A stretch of DNA of 37,188 bases, taken from positions 1 to 37,188 of the forward strand of contig CBFDCR010000049.1 in assembly GCA_965603365.1 (NCBI GenBank), given 5' to 3'. Under the pieces are notes generated by a model. The model worked only from the letters and a program-made list of their open reading frames with translations. It did not search any database and was not told the DNA's origin. Source of the stretch: JAHELQ01 sp965603365. GTDB lineage: Bacteria; Acidobacteriota; Aminicenantia; UBA2199. Below are positions 15,745 to 24,698 of this stretch, one piece after another. The translations under genes were made by a program, and so were the position numbers. The first letter of the stretch is position 1. Every line of letters begins with the position of its first letter.

Positions 15745-18700
15745 ATGTCACAGCAAATGACAAGTATCACCATCGGTATGGCTACCTGCGGCCGCGCCGC
15801 CGGCGCCAACGATGTGTTTAACGAATTTAAGAGTGAAATCGAAAAGAAACATTTACCCATAGAACTCAAATCCACCGGCTGCATCGGTTTGTGCTCCCTG
15901 GAGGTCATCGCCGAAGTAGAGGTACCCGGCAGAACCCGCCTGACTTACGGCAGCGTCACCCCGGAGACGGTGTCCGCCATCTTAGAGCAGACGGTGGGAA
16001 AGGGAACGGTGCTGTCCGATCACGTGTTGTACCAGCTCCACCCGACCCACGACGGCATTCGTGCCTACGAGCGGGTACCCTTTACCGATGAATTTTCCGT
16101 GATCAAGGATCAGAAACGGGTAGCCCTGAAAAACTGCGGCCAAATCAACCCCTTCAGTATTGAAGAATATCTTGAAAACGACGGCTACGAGGCAATCAAA
16201 AAGATTCTGAAAATGACGCCCGAAGAGGTGATCGAGGCAGTGGGAAAGTCCGGTTTGCGGGGACGTGGCGGCGCCGGGTTCCCCACTGCCAGGAAGTGGA
16301 CCTTCTGCCGCAATACCCAATCGGAGATCAAGTATGTGGTCTGCAACGCCGATGAGGGTGACCCCGGTGCCTTCATGGACCGGTCGCTGCTGGAAGGAGA
16401 CCCCCATTCGGTGATCGAGGGCATGATCATCGCCGCTTATGCCACCGGCGCCAGCCGGGGCTTTATCTACTGCCGGGCCGAGTACCCACTGGCGCTGAAG
16501 ACCCTGCGCCAGGCCCTGACCGATGCCCGGGAGAGAAATTTCCTGGGAAAGAGTATCCTGGGCAGCGACTTCTCCTTCGATATCCGCATCCGGGAGGGGG
16601 CCGGTGCCTTCGTCTGCGGCGAGGAGACCGCCCTGATCGCCTCCATCGAGGATAAGCGGGGCATGCCCCGCCCCAGGCCGCCCTTCCCGCCCGTAAAAGG
16701 TCTTTTCGGCCGGCCTACCGTGGTCAATAACGTCGAAACCCTGGCCAACCTTCCCCGTATTTTCCTCTACTCCCCCGAAGCCTTTGCCGCCATCGGCACC
16801 GAAAAGAGTAAAGGCACCAAGGTCTTTGCCCTGGCCGGGAAGGTCAAATACACCGGACTCATCGAGGTGCCCATGGGCATGACCCTGCGGCAGGCGATCT
16901 ATGAAATTGGCGGCGGCGGTGTCGACGGCCGGAAGATCAAGGCTGTCCAGATGGGTGGACCCTCCGGCGGCTGTATCCCCGAGAGCATGTTCGATATCCC
17001 CATCGACTACGATTCCATCAACAAAACCGGCGCCATCATGGGCTCCGGCGGCATGGTCATCATGGATGAGACCAGTTGCATGGTGGATATTGCCCGGTTC
17101 TTTCTGGAATTTACCGCGGCCGAAAGCTGCGGCAAGTGTACCCCCTGCCGGGTGGGCACCAAGGTGATGCTGCGCATCCTGGAGCGTATCACCAACGGTC
17201 AGGGAACCATGAAAGATATCGATACCTTAGAATATCTTTCCAAAACCATCATTGCCGCCGCCCTGTGCGGACTGGGTAAGACCGCGCCCAACCCGGTACT
17301 CACCACCCTGAAATATTTTCGACACGAATACGAGGCCCACATCAAGGAGAAACGGTGCCCCGCCAAGGTGTGTAAGCGGTTGACCCCCAGCCCCTGTCAG
17401 AATGCCTGCCCGGTGGGCATCGATGTTCCCAGCTACGTGGCCCTCATCGCCAACCGCCGCTATAAGGAAGCCCTGGATCTTATTTTAGAAGATAATCCCT
17501 TCCCCGCGGTCTGCGGCCGGGTCTGTACCCACTCCTGCGAGTTCGAATGCCGCCGGGGGGAAGTGGACAAGCCCATTGCCATCAAATACCTGAAACGCTT
17601 CGTGGCCGACCTGGAGTTGGATCGGGTCAAGCAGGTAAAGCCCCTGCCCATTACCCAGAAACAGAAGGTGGCCATTATCGGCTCCGGCCCTGCCGGGCTC
17701 ACCGCTGCCCACGATTTAAGACACCTGGGCTATGCGGTCACCATAATCGAAGCCCTGCCGGAAGTCGGCGGTATGATGGTATCGGGAATCCCCGAATACC
17801 GGCTGCCCCGGGAGGTCATAAAAGCCGAAGTGGACGCCATTCTTCGCTTAGGGGTGGAGGTTAAGGCCAACACCCGCATCGGTGAGGATATCTCTTTCGC
17901 TGACTTACAGCAGCAGTACGACGCGGTATTTATCGCCATCGGCGCCCACAAGGGCCGAAAACTTGGGATTTACGGCGAAGACCGTTTGGACGGCATCATC
18001 GACAGCGTCACCTTCCTGCGCCATGTCAATCTGGGCCATAAGACCAAACCCGGCAGCCGGGTGGTGGTCATTGGCGGCGGCAATTCGGCCATCGATGCGG
18101 TCCGGGCCGCCTTGCGCTTAGGCGTTTCGGAAGTCACCATCGCCTACCGCCGCTCCCGTACCGAGATGCCGGCCGACCCCGAGGAGGTGGAAGCCGCTAT
18201 CGAAGAGAATGTGAAAATTCATTTACAGGTGGCCCCCACCCGCATCATCGGCGATGGCCAGCGGGTCACCGGTCTCGAATGCATTCGCACCGAACTGGGA
18301 TCCCCCGATTCCAGCGGCCGGCGACGACCGGTTCCCATCGAAGGTTCCGAATTCATCATCCCCTGCGACGTGATCATTCCCGCCATTAGCCAGGAACCGG
18401 AGGTCAACGAGTTGATCGGCAATGAAGATATCAAGACCACTGAGTGGAATACCTTCGAGGTGCATCCCGATACCTTAGAGACCAACCTTCCCGGTGTTTA
18501 CTCCGGCGGCGATGCCGTCACCGGACCTGCCACCCTGATCGAGGCCATTGCCGCGGGTCAGCGGGCTGCCGCCAGTATAGATAAACATTTCCGCTTCGAA
18601 AAACTGACCTGGAACTTCAGACCCACCCGGCCCAAACGACTCGTCGAGCAGGTAGAACTCTCCGACGAAGAAATGGAGACCTTAAAGCGGGAAAAGATGC

Positions 18701-18810
18701 CCTGCCAACCGGTGGCCAAACGGATCAAGACCTTCGAAGAAGTAGAACTGGGACTCAGCGAAGAGATGTGTGTCAACGAAGCCAAACGCTGCCTCCGCTG
18801 CGACCTGTAG
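15745..18810 (+). CDS. NuoF/HydB-like flavin subunit fused to an intact NfnB/GltD-like module (Stn-B-like)
   Basis: The ~1021-residue protein has three parts. Residues ~1-120 form a thioredoxin-like [2Fe-2S] domain (ATCGRAAG; GCIGLCSLE). Residues ~130-530 are NuoF: GRGGAGFPT and NADEGDPGAFMDR for FMN/NADH, GAFVCGEETAL, and the cluster motif ESCGKCTPCR. From ~540 a GltD/NfnB unit follows: CQNACPVGIDVPSY and CTHSCEFECRR clusters, FAD motif GSGPAGL (~645), NADPH-fold motif GGGNSA (~777) and GGDAVTGPATLIEAIA (~921). All key motifs are intact. This NuoF+NfnB fusion is the hallmark of the Sporomusa-type (Stn) transhydrogenase, which links NADPH to ferredoxin and NAD by bifurcation. An ATG at 15736 is also in frame, but AGAGG at 15731-15735 suits ATG 15745. 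Confidence 0.9.
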   Translation: MSQQMTSITIGMATCGRAAGANDVFNEFKSEIEKKHLPIELKSTGCIGLCSLEVIAEVEVPGRTRLTYGSVTPETVSAILEQTVGKGTVLSDHVLYQLHPTHDGIRAYERVPFTDEFSVIKDQKRVALKNCGQINPFSIEEYLENDGYEAIKKILKMTPEEVIEAVGKSGLRGRGGAGFPTARKWTFCRNTQSEIKYVVCNADEGDPGAFMDRSLLEGDPHSVIEGMIIAAYATGASRGFIYCRAEYPLALKTLRQALTDARERNFLGKSILGSDFSFDIRIREGAGAFVCGEETALIASIEDKRGMPRPRPPFPPVKGLFGRPTVVNNVETLANLPRIFLYSPEAFAAIGTEKSKGTKVFALAGKVKYTGLIEVPMGMTLRQAIYEIGGGGVDGRKIKAVQMGGPSGGCIPESMFDIPIDYDSINKTGAIMGSGGMVIMDETSCMVDIARFFLEFTAAESCGKCTPCRVGTKVMLRILERITNGQGTMKDIDTLEYLSKTIIAAALCGLGKTAPNPVLTTLKYFRHEYEAHIKEKRCPAKVCKRLTPSPCQNACPVGIDVPSYVALIANRRYKEALDLILEDNPFPAVCGRVCTHSCEFECRRGEVDKPIAIKYLKRFVADLELDRVKQVKPLPITQKQKVAIIGSGPAGLTAAHDLRHLGYAVTIIEALPEVGGMMVSGIPEYRLPREVIKAEVDAILRLGVEVKANTRIGEDISFADLQQQYDAVFIAIGAHKGRKLGIYGEDRLDGIIDSVTFLRHVNLGHKTKPGSRVVVIGGGNSAIDAVRAALRLGVSEVTIAYRRSRTEMPADPEEVEAAIEENVKIHLQVAPTRIIGDGQRVTGLECIRTELGSPDSSGRRRPVPIEGSEFIIPCDVIIPAISQEPEVNELIGNEDIKTTEWNTFEVHPDTLETNLPGVYSGGDAVTGPATLIEAIAAGQRAAASIDKHFRFEKLTWNFRPTRPKRLVEQVELSDEEMETLKREKMPCQPVAKRIKTFEEVELGLSEEMCVNEAKRCLRCDL

Positions 18811-18844
18811 CACCCATCCCCGATTCACACTCACTTTTCCGCCC

Positions 18845-18865
18845 CTCTTCCCCGAAGAGTTTTTT
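18845..18865 (+). terminator. rho-independent terminator of the Rnf/transhydrogenase operon
   Basis: CTCTTC (18845-18850), loop CCC, GAAGAG (18854-18859) and six Ts (18860-18865) form a short perfect intrinsic terminator 35 bp after the last gene of the operon. Confidence 0.8.
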
Positions 18866-19058
18866 AAAGCCAATCTGTCTTCTAACAATCGTTGTGTCCT
18901 CAACCCATGAGCTTCTTTGCCGTTGGGAACCGTTTTTTAGCACCGGGGAATGATTTCTCAGGCGTTGGCAGATCTTTTGTGGGGGAGGGGAGAATCTGCG
19001 TCCCCCAAACAGACCTATCCACAAGAAGTGTCTTTGCTTTTTTCTTTAGCTCAGGTGA

Positions 19059-19283
19059 TTAGCAGGGGGATTCTGTAAAGGGTACGGGGCAGGGATTTAC
19101 ACAGGTCACACAGGTAACCATGGTTAGACAGGTCCTGTTTGTGACCCCGGTTGTGTCGCAGCAGCATTCAGGAACACTGACAATAGTTGCTCCGCCAACC
19201 ACTTTGACCATGCCCTTGTCATTCAACCGGGCGATGGTCTCTTTGTTTAACCTGAGTTTTCTGCCAAACTTTTTTTGTTTCAT
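19059..19283 (-). CDS. RiPP precursor peptide with GG leader and Cys/Thr-rich core
   Basis: The 74-residue peptide has a basic start (MKQKKFGRKLRL), the leader motif LNKETIARLND and a double glycine at residues 30-31, matching the 'GG-Bacteroidales'/class I lanthipeptide-like leader family. The 43-residue core has eight cysteines, including a CCC run and a C-terminal Cys, and many Thr/Ser (TTGVTNRTCLT, MVTCVTC), as expected for thioether or disulfide crosslinks. The open frame extends 22 codons upstream, but AGGAGAG 7-8 bases before ATG 19283 decides the start. It has its own strong promoter. No LanB/LanC/LanM, protease or transporter gene lies nearby, so modification would act in trans. Confidence 0.75.
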   Translation of the reverse strand: MKQKKFGRKLRLNKETIARLNDKGMVKVVGGATIVSVPECCCDTTGVTNRTCLTMVTCVTCVNPCPVPFTESPC

Positions 19284-19349
19284 CGTTGTTCTCTCCTTTT
19301 TATTATAGTTATAATATTTTATGCCAGATACCTCCATGGTTACACTCAT

Positions 19350-19378
19350 ATTCTATTTAAAATAACATTGTATGTCAA
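19350..19378 (-). promoter_or_regulatory. sigma-70 promoter of the peptide precursor
   Basis: On the minus strand a perfect TTGACA (19373-19378) is followed by a 17-bp spacer and TAGAAT (19350-19355). The predicted start is near 19343, giving a ~60-nt leader before the precursor. This is among the strongest promoter matches in the window and suggests high expression. Confidence 0.75.
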
Positions 19379-19414
19379 GGCCGGTAGTAATCCAGATATG
19401 GCCCCGTTTGCCTT

Positions 19415-20350
19415 TTATTGTTTGAAGTGGTCGTAGCCGGGGGATTTGAGTCGAATCGCCCGGCCGTGATGTTTTACCGTCAGTTTATGGGGCGTTTCCG
19501 TCACCTGGCCGATGATGTGGTAGGTCATCTGCCGTGCTCTCAACGCCAGCTCTTTTTCCGGGGATATGGTAAACAGCAGGACGTAGTCTTCGCCGCCGGC
19601 AAGAACCAGTTCGTATAGATCAAAATTGTGGTTCCGGCAGAGGGTTGTCATCGCCGTCGATACCGGGATCTTCTCGAAAAAGATCTCTGCGCCCTTGTTA
19701 GAGGCCGCCAATATCCGCTTCAGGTCGATGATCAGGCCGTCGGACACGTCGATCATGGCATTGGCATAGCGGGCTAAAATTTGCCCCTTTTCGACTTCCG
19801 GGTGAACCTCCTTGTGTTTTTGAATAAAATAGGTATGCCGGAGGTTGTTCATCAGACATTTTAGGCCCAGGGCAGAGGCGCCGGTGTCGCCGCTGATACC
19901 GATCAGATCGCCGTGCTCTGCACCGCTGCGGTATACCGGCTGTTCCGCCTGACCTACCATGGTGATGGAGATGAAGAGGGCGGAAGAACGGGAAAAATCG
20001 CCGCCCGCCAACTCTACTTTCCATTTCCGGCAGCCCTGTTTGAGACCCCGGTAAAAGTCGTCTAAATCCTTTTTTGCCAATTTTTCCGGAAATCCCAATC
20101 CCAGATAAAAATAGTGGGGTGTTCCGCCCATGGCGGCGATATCGCTGAGGTTGACCGCCAGGGACTTTAAGGCCAACTCCTTCAAGGAAAAGTTGTCCAG
20201 GGAGAAGTGAATTCTTTCGATCAATATGTCTTTAGAGATCAACTGGTATACATCTCCCATCTTCACAATCGATGTGTCATCGCCGATACCGAGCCCCCGG
20301 CTAAAGGGGAAGTGTTTGTGGAGAAAGTCTACAAAGGCATGCTCATCCAT
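19415..20350 (-). CDS. thiL: thiamine-monophosphate kinase
   Basis: ThiL phosphorylates thiamine monophosphate to the active cofactor thiamine diphosphate. The 311-residue protein shows the family marks: GIGDDTSI near residue 21 (usual GDDAA), KSLAVNLSDIAAMGG (about 63-77), LAGGDFSR in the middle and DVSDGLIIDLKRI in the C-terminal half. Length is usual. Its ATG shares one base with the lon stop (TAATG), so it is the last gene of the flippase-nrdR-hsp20-lon-thiL run. No other thiamine gene is nearby. Confidence 0.95.
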   Translation of the reverse strand: MDEHAFVDFLHKHFPFSRGLGIGDDTSIVKMGDVYQLISKDILIERIHFSLDNFSLKELALKSLAVNLSDIAAMGGTPHYFYLGLGFPEKLAKKDLDDFYRGLKQGCRKWKVELAGGDFSRSSALFISITMVGQAEQPVYRSGAEHGDLIGISGDTGASALGLKCLMNNLRHTYFIQKHKEVHPEVEKGQILARYANAMIDVSDGLIIDLKRILAASNKGAEIFFEKIPVSTAMTTLCRNHNFDLYELVLAGGEDYVLLFTISPEKELALRARQMTYHIIGQVTETPHKLTVKHHGRAIRLKSPGYDHFKQ

Positions 20351-22746
20351 TAAAAGATCTTCTGGGTCATGGCGGTATTGGCTGCCTCTTCTATATCTTT
20401 GGCCAGGACAAATTCGATCTCCTTGAGCTCTTTCTCTTTCAATTCCGCCAGATCTCTTTTATTCTTCTCCGGAATGACTACCGTGAAAATCCCCGCTCTT
20501 CGGGCGGCCAACACCTTCTCTTTGATGCCGCCTACCGGAAGAACCGCTCCCCGTAGAGTAATTTCTCCGGTCATGGCCACTTCCCTCTTAATGGGAATAT
20601 CGAGGAAGGCCGAAAAAAGGGCAATGGTCAGGGTGATACCGGCGGAGGGACCGTCTTTGGGTATGCCCCCTTCGGGGATGTGAATGTGGATATCCTGCTT
20701 GTCAAACGCCTCTGTTTTGATTTTCAACTGTTTGGCCTTTGATTTCAGAAAACTCAAGGCGGCATTGGCAGATTCTTTCATTACATTCCCCAGAGAGCCG
20801 GTCAACAGCAATTTTCCCTTGCCGGGTATCAACTTAACCTCGATAAAGAGGATGTCGCCGCCGTAGGGGGTCCAGGCCATACCGGTGGCCACGCCAACGG
20901 CATCCTCTTCCAGCAATTGATCCTTGAACAACTTTGGGGTTCCGGCGTATTTTTCCAGGTTTCTGGTGGTAATCTTGGCCTGGCCTTTCTGGCCCAGAGC
21001 CGCCCGATGGGCCACCTTACGGCAGATGTTGCCGATCTCCCGCTCCAGATTTCGCACCCCCGCCTCCCGGGTGTACAGGGAGATGAGTTTCCGAACAGCA
21101 CCGGCAGAAAACTTGATGAGTTTGTTGCTCAGGCCGTTTTGTTCGATTTGCCGGGGGCTCAGGTGCCGCCGGGAAATCTCGATTTTTTCCTCCTCCGTAT
21201 AACCGTGAATCTGGATGACCTCCATCCGGTCTCTGAAGGCCGGCTGAATCGGTTCCAGCATATTGGCGGTGGTAATGAAGAGTACTTTTGACAGGTCGAA
21301 GGGCACACCCAGGTAATGGTCCATGAAGGTGTAGTTCTGTTCGGGATCCAAAACCTCCAGCAGGGCCGAAGAGGGGTCGCCCCTGAAGTCGGCGCCGATT
21401 TTATCGACCTCATCCATCATAAAAACGGGATTATTGGAACCGGCCCGCTTGATTTCCTGGATAATCTTGCCGGGCAGCGCTCCCACGTAGGTGCGGCGGT
21501 GGCCGCGGATTTCCGCTTCGTCTCTTACACCGCCCAGAGATATCCGGACAAACTTTTTATTCAGAGCGCGGGCGATCGACTTACCCAGCGAGGTCTTTCC
21601 CACACCCGGAGGTCCCACAAAGCAGAGAATCGGGCCGTGGGCCTGACTGGTCAATTTTCGTACGCTCAAGTATTCCAGAATTCGCTCTTTGACTTTTTCC
21701 AGGCCGTAATGGTCCTGGTTCAATATAGATTTGGCCCTTCTGATATTGAGGCTGTCTTTGGTGGAGAGTGCCCAGGGTAGCTCCAGCATCCAGTCCAGGT
21801 AATTGCGGATGACGCCGCCCTCGGCCGAATCAGGGTGCATCTTTTGCAGCCGTTCGATACCCTTTTTTACCTCTTTTTCGGCCAATTCAGGCATTTTAAC
21901 CTCTTCCAGCTTTTTTTGATAGCTGCTGATCTCCTCGGCATTCTCGCTCTCTTCCCCCAATTCCTTCTGGATGGCCTTTAATTGCTGCCTTAGAAAATAT
22001 TCCCGTTGATTCTTATCCATTTCCCCCTGGGCCTTTAAATTGATCTGGTTTTGCACGTTCAGCATTTCCAATTCATAGGTCAGAAATTCGTAGACCTTGT
22101 GCAGCCTTTTCATGGAGTTCTCTTCCTGGAGAATCTTCTCCGAATCTTCAATTTTCAGGTCCAGGTTGGCGGCGATAATATCGGCCAATTTCCCGGCCTC
22201 TTCAATATTCTCGGTAATGACAAAAATCTCTTGGGGGATCTGTTTTCCCAGTTTCGACGTTTGTTCAAACTTCTCCCGAACATTGCGGATCAGGGCCTTG
22301 TCTTTTAGTGTCAACCGTTTGGGTTCCTTGTCTTTCATCTCTGCTGTCCTGGCCGCGATAATTTTCTCATCGTCATGCATGCCCTTGACCTTAACGCGCG
22401 CGACTCCTTGAACCAGCACCCGCATCCTGCCGTCCGGTAGTTTCAACATCCTGACAATCAAGCCCACCGTTCCGACGCTGTACAATTGCTCTTCGGTGGG
22501 GTCTTCAAGGTTGGGATCCCTCTGGGTCAAGAGCAGTATCATTCTATCGGAATTTAACGCCTTATCCACAGCCTTTTTGGATTTGGGTCTGCCCACGTAA
22601 AGGGGCACGATCATATAGGGAAATACCACGATGTCTCTCAAAACCAATACCGGCAGGGTTTCGGGGATGACTAACCTTTCTTCGTCATCCTCTTCCCGGT
22701 CTTTTTTCTTTATTTCTTTTTTTTCTTCCGCTTTTTCTTCTGTCAT
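20350..22746 (-). CDS. lon: ATP-dependent Lon protease
   Basis: Lon unfolds and degrades damaged and regulatory proteins. The 798-residue chain has the N-terminal substrate-binding domain (LPVLVLRDIVVFPYM), coiled coil, AAA+ module with Walker A GPPGVGKTS (about residue 375) and Walker B FMMDEVDKIG, and a C-terminal protease domain with catalytic Ser701 in KDGPSAG and Lys744 in GGIKEKV, 43 residues apart as in E. coli. The frame extends to a TTG at 22770, but AAGGGG before ATG 22746 and the highly charged MTEEKAEEKK start favour the shorter form. The first ~25 residues are a long Glu/Lys tract. Lon starts 10 bp after hsp20. Confidence 0.97.
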   Translation of the reverse strand: MTEEKAEEKKEIKKKDREEDDEERLVIPETLPVLVLRDIVVFPYMIVPLYVGRPKSKKAVDKALNSDRMILLLTQRDPNLEDPTEEQLYSVGTVGLIVRMLKLPDGRMRVLVQGVARVKVKGMHDDEKIIAARTAEMKDKEPKRLTLKDKALIRNVREKFEQTSKLGKQIPQEIFVITENIEEAGKLADIIAANLDLKIEDSEKILQEENSMKRLHKVYEFLTYELEMLNVQNQINLKAQGEMDKNQREYFLRQQLKAIQKELGEESENAEEISSYQKKLEEVKMPELAEKEVKKGIERLQKMHPDSAEGGVIRNYLDWMLELPWALSTKDSLNIRRAKSILNQDHYGLEKVKERILEYLSVRKLTSQAHGPILCFVGPPGVGKTSLGKSIARALNKKFVRISLGGVRDEAEIRGHRRTYVGALPGKIIQEIKRAGSNNPVFMMDEVDKIGADFRGDPSSALLEVLDPEQNYTFMDHYLGVPFDLSKVLFITTANMLEPIQPAFRDRMEVIQIHGYTEEEKIEISRRHLSPRQIEQNGLSNKLIKFSAGAVRKLISLYTREAGVRNLEREIGNICRKVAHRAALGQKGQAKITTRNLEKYAGTPKLFKDQLLEEDAVGVATGMAWTPYGGDILFIEVKLIPGKGKLLLTGSLGNVMKESANAALSFLKSKAKQLKIKTEAFDKQDIHIHIPEGGIPKDGPSAGITLTIALFSAFLDIPIKREVAMTGEITLRGAVLPVGGIKEKVLAARRAGIFTVVIPEKNKRDLAELKEKELKEIEFVLAKDIEEAANTAMTQKIF

Positions 22747-22756
22747 TTTTATCCCC

Positions 22757-23158
22757 TTACTTAATATCAATTGAAATCGGAGAAGGCTTTTTTTTCGGTA
22801 TTTTTACGGTTAAGACACCGTTCTCCATCACCGAAGTGATATTATCGGTATCCAGTGGAAAATCGAGCACGATTTTCTTATAAAATTGGCCAAATTTTCG
22901 TTCAAATAGGTAATAGGTTACCCCGGGATCATTAAGCCGGGGCTTGTTTTTGACCCCACGGATGATTATTTCGGCGTTGTGCTGAAGATGAATGGATATA
23001 TCCTCCTTGTTCACCCCCGGCAGCTCCACCTCAACGATAAAGGTATTCCCGCATTCTATAATATTGGTGTTGGGCTCCCAATCCACATGGGTGCTGATTC
23101 CACTGGAAAAACTCTTACTGATCTGAATCTCGAAAACCGAATACTTTTTTTCCCCCAT
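22757..23158 (-). CDS. small heat-shock protein (Hsp20/alpha-crystallin family)
   Basis: The 133-residue protein has the alpha-crystallin domain (about 35-125): VDWEPNTNIIECGNTFIVEVELPGVNKEDI in outline and the C-terminal strand motif GVLTVKIPK. Such proteins hold unfolding clients for refolding or proteolysis, so placement directly before lon is functional sense. The start follows the nrdR stop immediately (TAA-ATG) with AAGGAGG just upstream. Confidence 0.95.
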   Translation of the reverse strand: MGEKKYSVFEIQISKSFSSGISTHVDWEPNTNIIECGNTFIVEVELPGVNKEDISIHLQHNAEIIIRGVKNKPRLNDPGVTYYLFERKFGQFYKKIVLDFPLDTDNITSVMENGVLTVKIPKKKPSPISIDIK

Positions 23159-23614
23159 TTAATCCTCCTTTTTGAGAAGATTCTGAAGTTCTGCTAAAAA
23201 CTCCTCGAGGCTCTTGAATTCAAGGTAAACCGAGGCAAACCTCACATAGGCCACCTTATCGAGAGCCTTTAATTTTTCCATGATATACTCTCCGATCATT
23301 TTGGTGCTCATCTCCTTTTCCGAGCAAGAGACCATTTCTTCGATTTGATAGGCAATTTGTTCAATTTGTTTGGTGGGGATGGGTCTCTTCTCTACGGCCC
23401 GGTAAAGTCCTTTTCGGACTTTATCGATATCGAATTCCTCTCTCCGTCCATCTTTTTTCACCACCATAAGCGGTATGTCTTCGATCTTTTCGTAGGTAGT
23501 AAATCTCTTGCCGCAGCCCAAACACTGTCGGCGGCGGCGGATATAACAACAATCCTTACTTTCCCTGGTTTCAATCACTTTGTCTTCTGAATTCTCACAT
23601 TCTGGACACTTCAT
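23159..23614 (-). CDS. nrdR: transcriptional repressor NrdR
   Basis: NrdR represses ribonucleotide reductase genes through NrdR boxes, sensing ATP/dATP. The 151-residue protein is standard: an N-terminal zinc ribbon (CPEC at 3-6, then CLGCGKRFTTYE) and an ATP-cone (VVKKDGRREEFDIDKVRKG, then a helical bundle). AAGGAAAC precedes the ATG. It overlaps the flippase gene end by 20 bp. Confidence 0.97.
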   Translation of the reverse strand: MKCPECENSEDKVIETRESKDCCYIRRRRQCLGCGKRFTTYEKIEDIPLMVVKKDGRREEFDIDKVRKGLYRAVEKRPIPTKQIEQIAYQIEEMVSCSEKEMSTKMIGEYIMEKLKALDKVAYVRFASVYLEFKSLEEFLAELQNLLKKED

Positions 23615-24614
23615 TTTTTTGTTTCCTTATATCTCTGATGGCCTTCACATTTAAACCCTCCATCCAGAAGGCCCACAATCCGATCACTACCGTTAATACT
23701 AAGATTAAAAAATGGAAGAGCATAGTATAGGCAACGGCGGTGGCGGCCGGCACATCGAAAATTCGGGTCAGTGCAATCCTCGAGCCGGCATCCAGGCTGC
23801 CGGCCATACCGGGAGTGGGAATGGCGGCGGAAGCCACCACCACACCAAAATAGGCAGTCGTCTCCAGCATCGGCATTTCGATGGCAAACCCCTTCATCAA
23901 AAACCAATAAAAGGGGATAACGAAAACCCAGGTGGCCAGAGAGGCGAAAAACAGTCTAAAATAGTCCGTAAACTTTAATTGTAATTTTAATCCCCGGACG
24001 AAATTCAGGACAAAATCAGTGCCCCTTTGCCTGACCCTCTGGGGGAGAATTTTCGCCAAAAAACGGATCACTTTTGTCAGATAAACAAAAACCCTTTCGG
24101 AATTGATCAGGTAGATTAGGAGAAACAGCACCACGGTTACTGGGAGTAGATACAGCGATATCCCCCTTAAATGGGCTAAAAAAGGAGAGTTGTTGGGTTT
24201 CATTAACAGCAGGGAGAGCAGAAATATTAAGATAATGGTAAACGAATCGATGAGCCTTTCCAGTACCACCGAGGCTAAGCCGTAACTTCGCCGGATGTTC
24301 TCCCGCTGGGCCAACAAAATCCCCTTAGCCGGCTCCCCCACCTTGCCGGGCAAGAGATTCAGGAAGAAACCGATGGCGGTGAATTTATACAAAGTCAACA
24401 GAGATATATGGGATTTGTGGGCTTTGAGAATAATGCCCCAACGGTACCCCCGGAGTAAAAATTGACCCATAATCCCCATCGCAAATGCCAATGGGTAAAT
24501 CGGGTCTACATCGCCGATGATTGCGATCACCTCGGCAAAGTTCACATTCTGGAAGAACAGCCACATCAGCACAGCAATCAGCAGCAAAATAAAAATCAGT
24601 TTCACGTATCTCAT
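23595..24614 (-). CDS. flippase-like membrane protein (LPG_synthase_TM/UPF0104 family)
   Basis: The 339-residue protein has about seven to eight hydrophobic segments and the family marks: a Gly/Arg motif early (LLRGYRWGIIL), NLLPGKVGEPAKGILL, then VVLERLIDSF, and near the end a small-residue stretch, ASAAIPTPGMAGSLDAG. The family includes the flippase part of MprF and AglD-like proteins; here no synthase domain is attached. Substrate unknown, probably a lipid or lipid-linked sugar. It is the first gene of the nrdR-hsp20-lon-thiL operon and has a good promoter 43-71 bp upstream. Confidence 0.85.
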   Translation of the reverse strand: MRYVKLIFILLLIAVLMWLFFQNVNFAEVIAIIGDVDPIYPLAFAMGIMGQFLLRGYRWGIILKAHKSHISLLTLYKFTAIGFFLNLLPGKVGEPAKGILLAQRENIRRSYGLASVVLERLIDSFTIILIFLLSLLLMKPNNSPFLAHLRGISLYLLPVTVVLFLLIYLINSERVFVYLTKVIRFLAKILPQRVRQRGTDFVLNFVRGLKLQLKFTDYFRLFFASLATWVFVIPFYWFLMKGFAIEMPMLETTAYFGVVVASAAIPTPGMAGSLDAGSRIALTRIFDVPAATAVAYTMLFHFLILVLTVVIGLWAFWMEGLNVKAIRDIRKQKNEVSRM

Positions 24615-24656
24615 ATTTAGCGACCACTTACCTTTACTTAAATATTTGTAGTATCT

Positions 24657-24685
24657 ATATTAATATTTTTTCCTCCACCTGTCAA
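24657..24685 (-). promoter_or_regulatory. sigma-70 promoter of the flippase-nrdR-hsp20-lon-thiL operon
   Basis: On the minus strand TTGACA (24680-24685), 17-bp spacer and TAATAT (24657-24662). Predicted start near 24650, leaving a ~36-nt leader. Two palindromic elements lie 14 bp upstream of the -35. Confidence 0.7.
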
Positions 24686-24698
24686 CAAACCCCCTACC

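Noticed and set aside
19284..19349. N-terminal extension of the peptide precursor
   Set aside because: AGGAGAG sits directly before ATG 19283, and the leader motif begins there; the extension lies in the predicted mRNA leader.
22747..22770. TTG start adding eight residues to Lon
   Set aside because: ATG at 22746 has AAGGGG at good distance and the extension overlaps the hsp20 stop.
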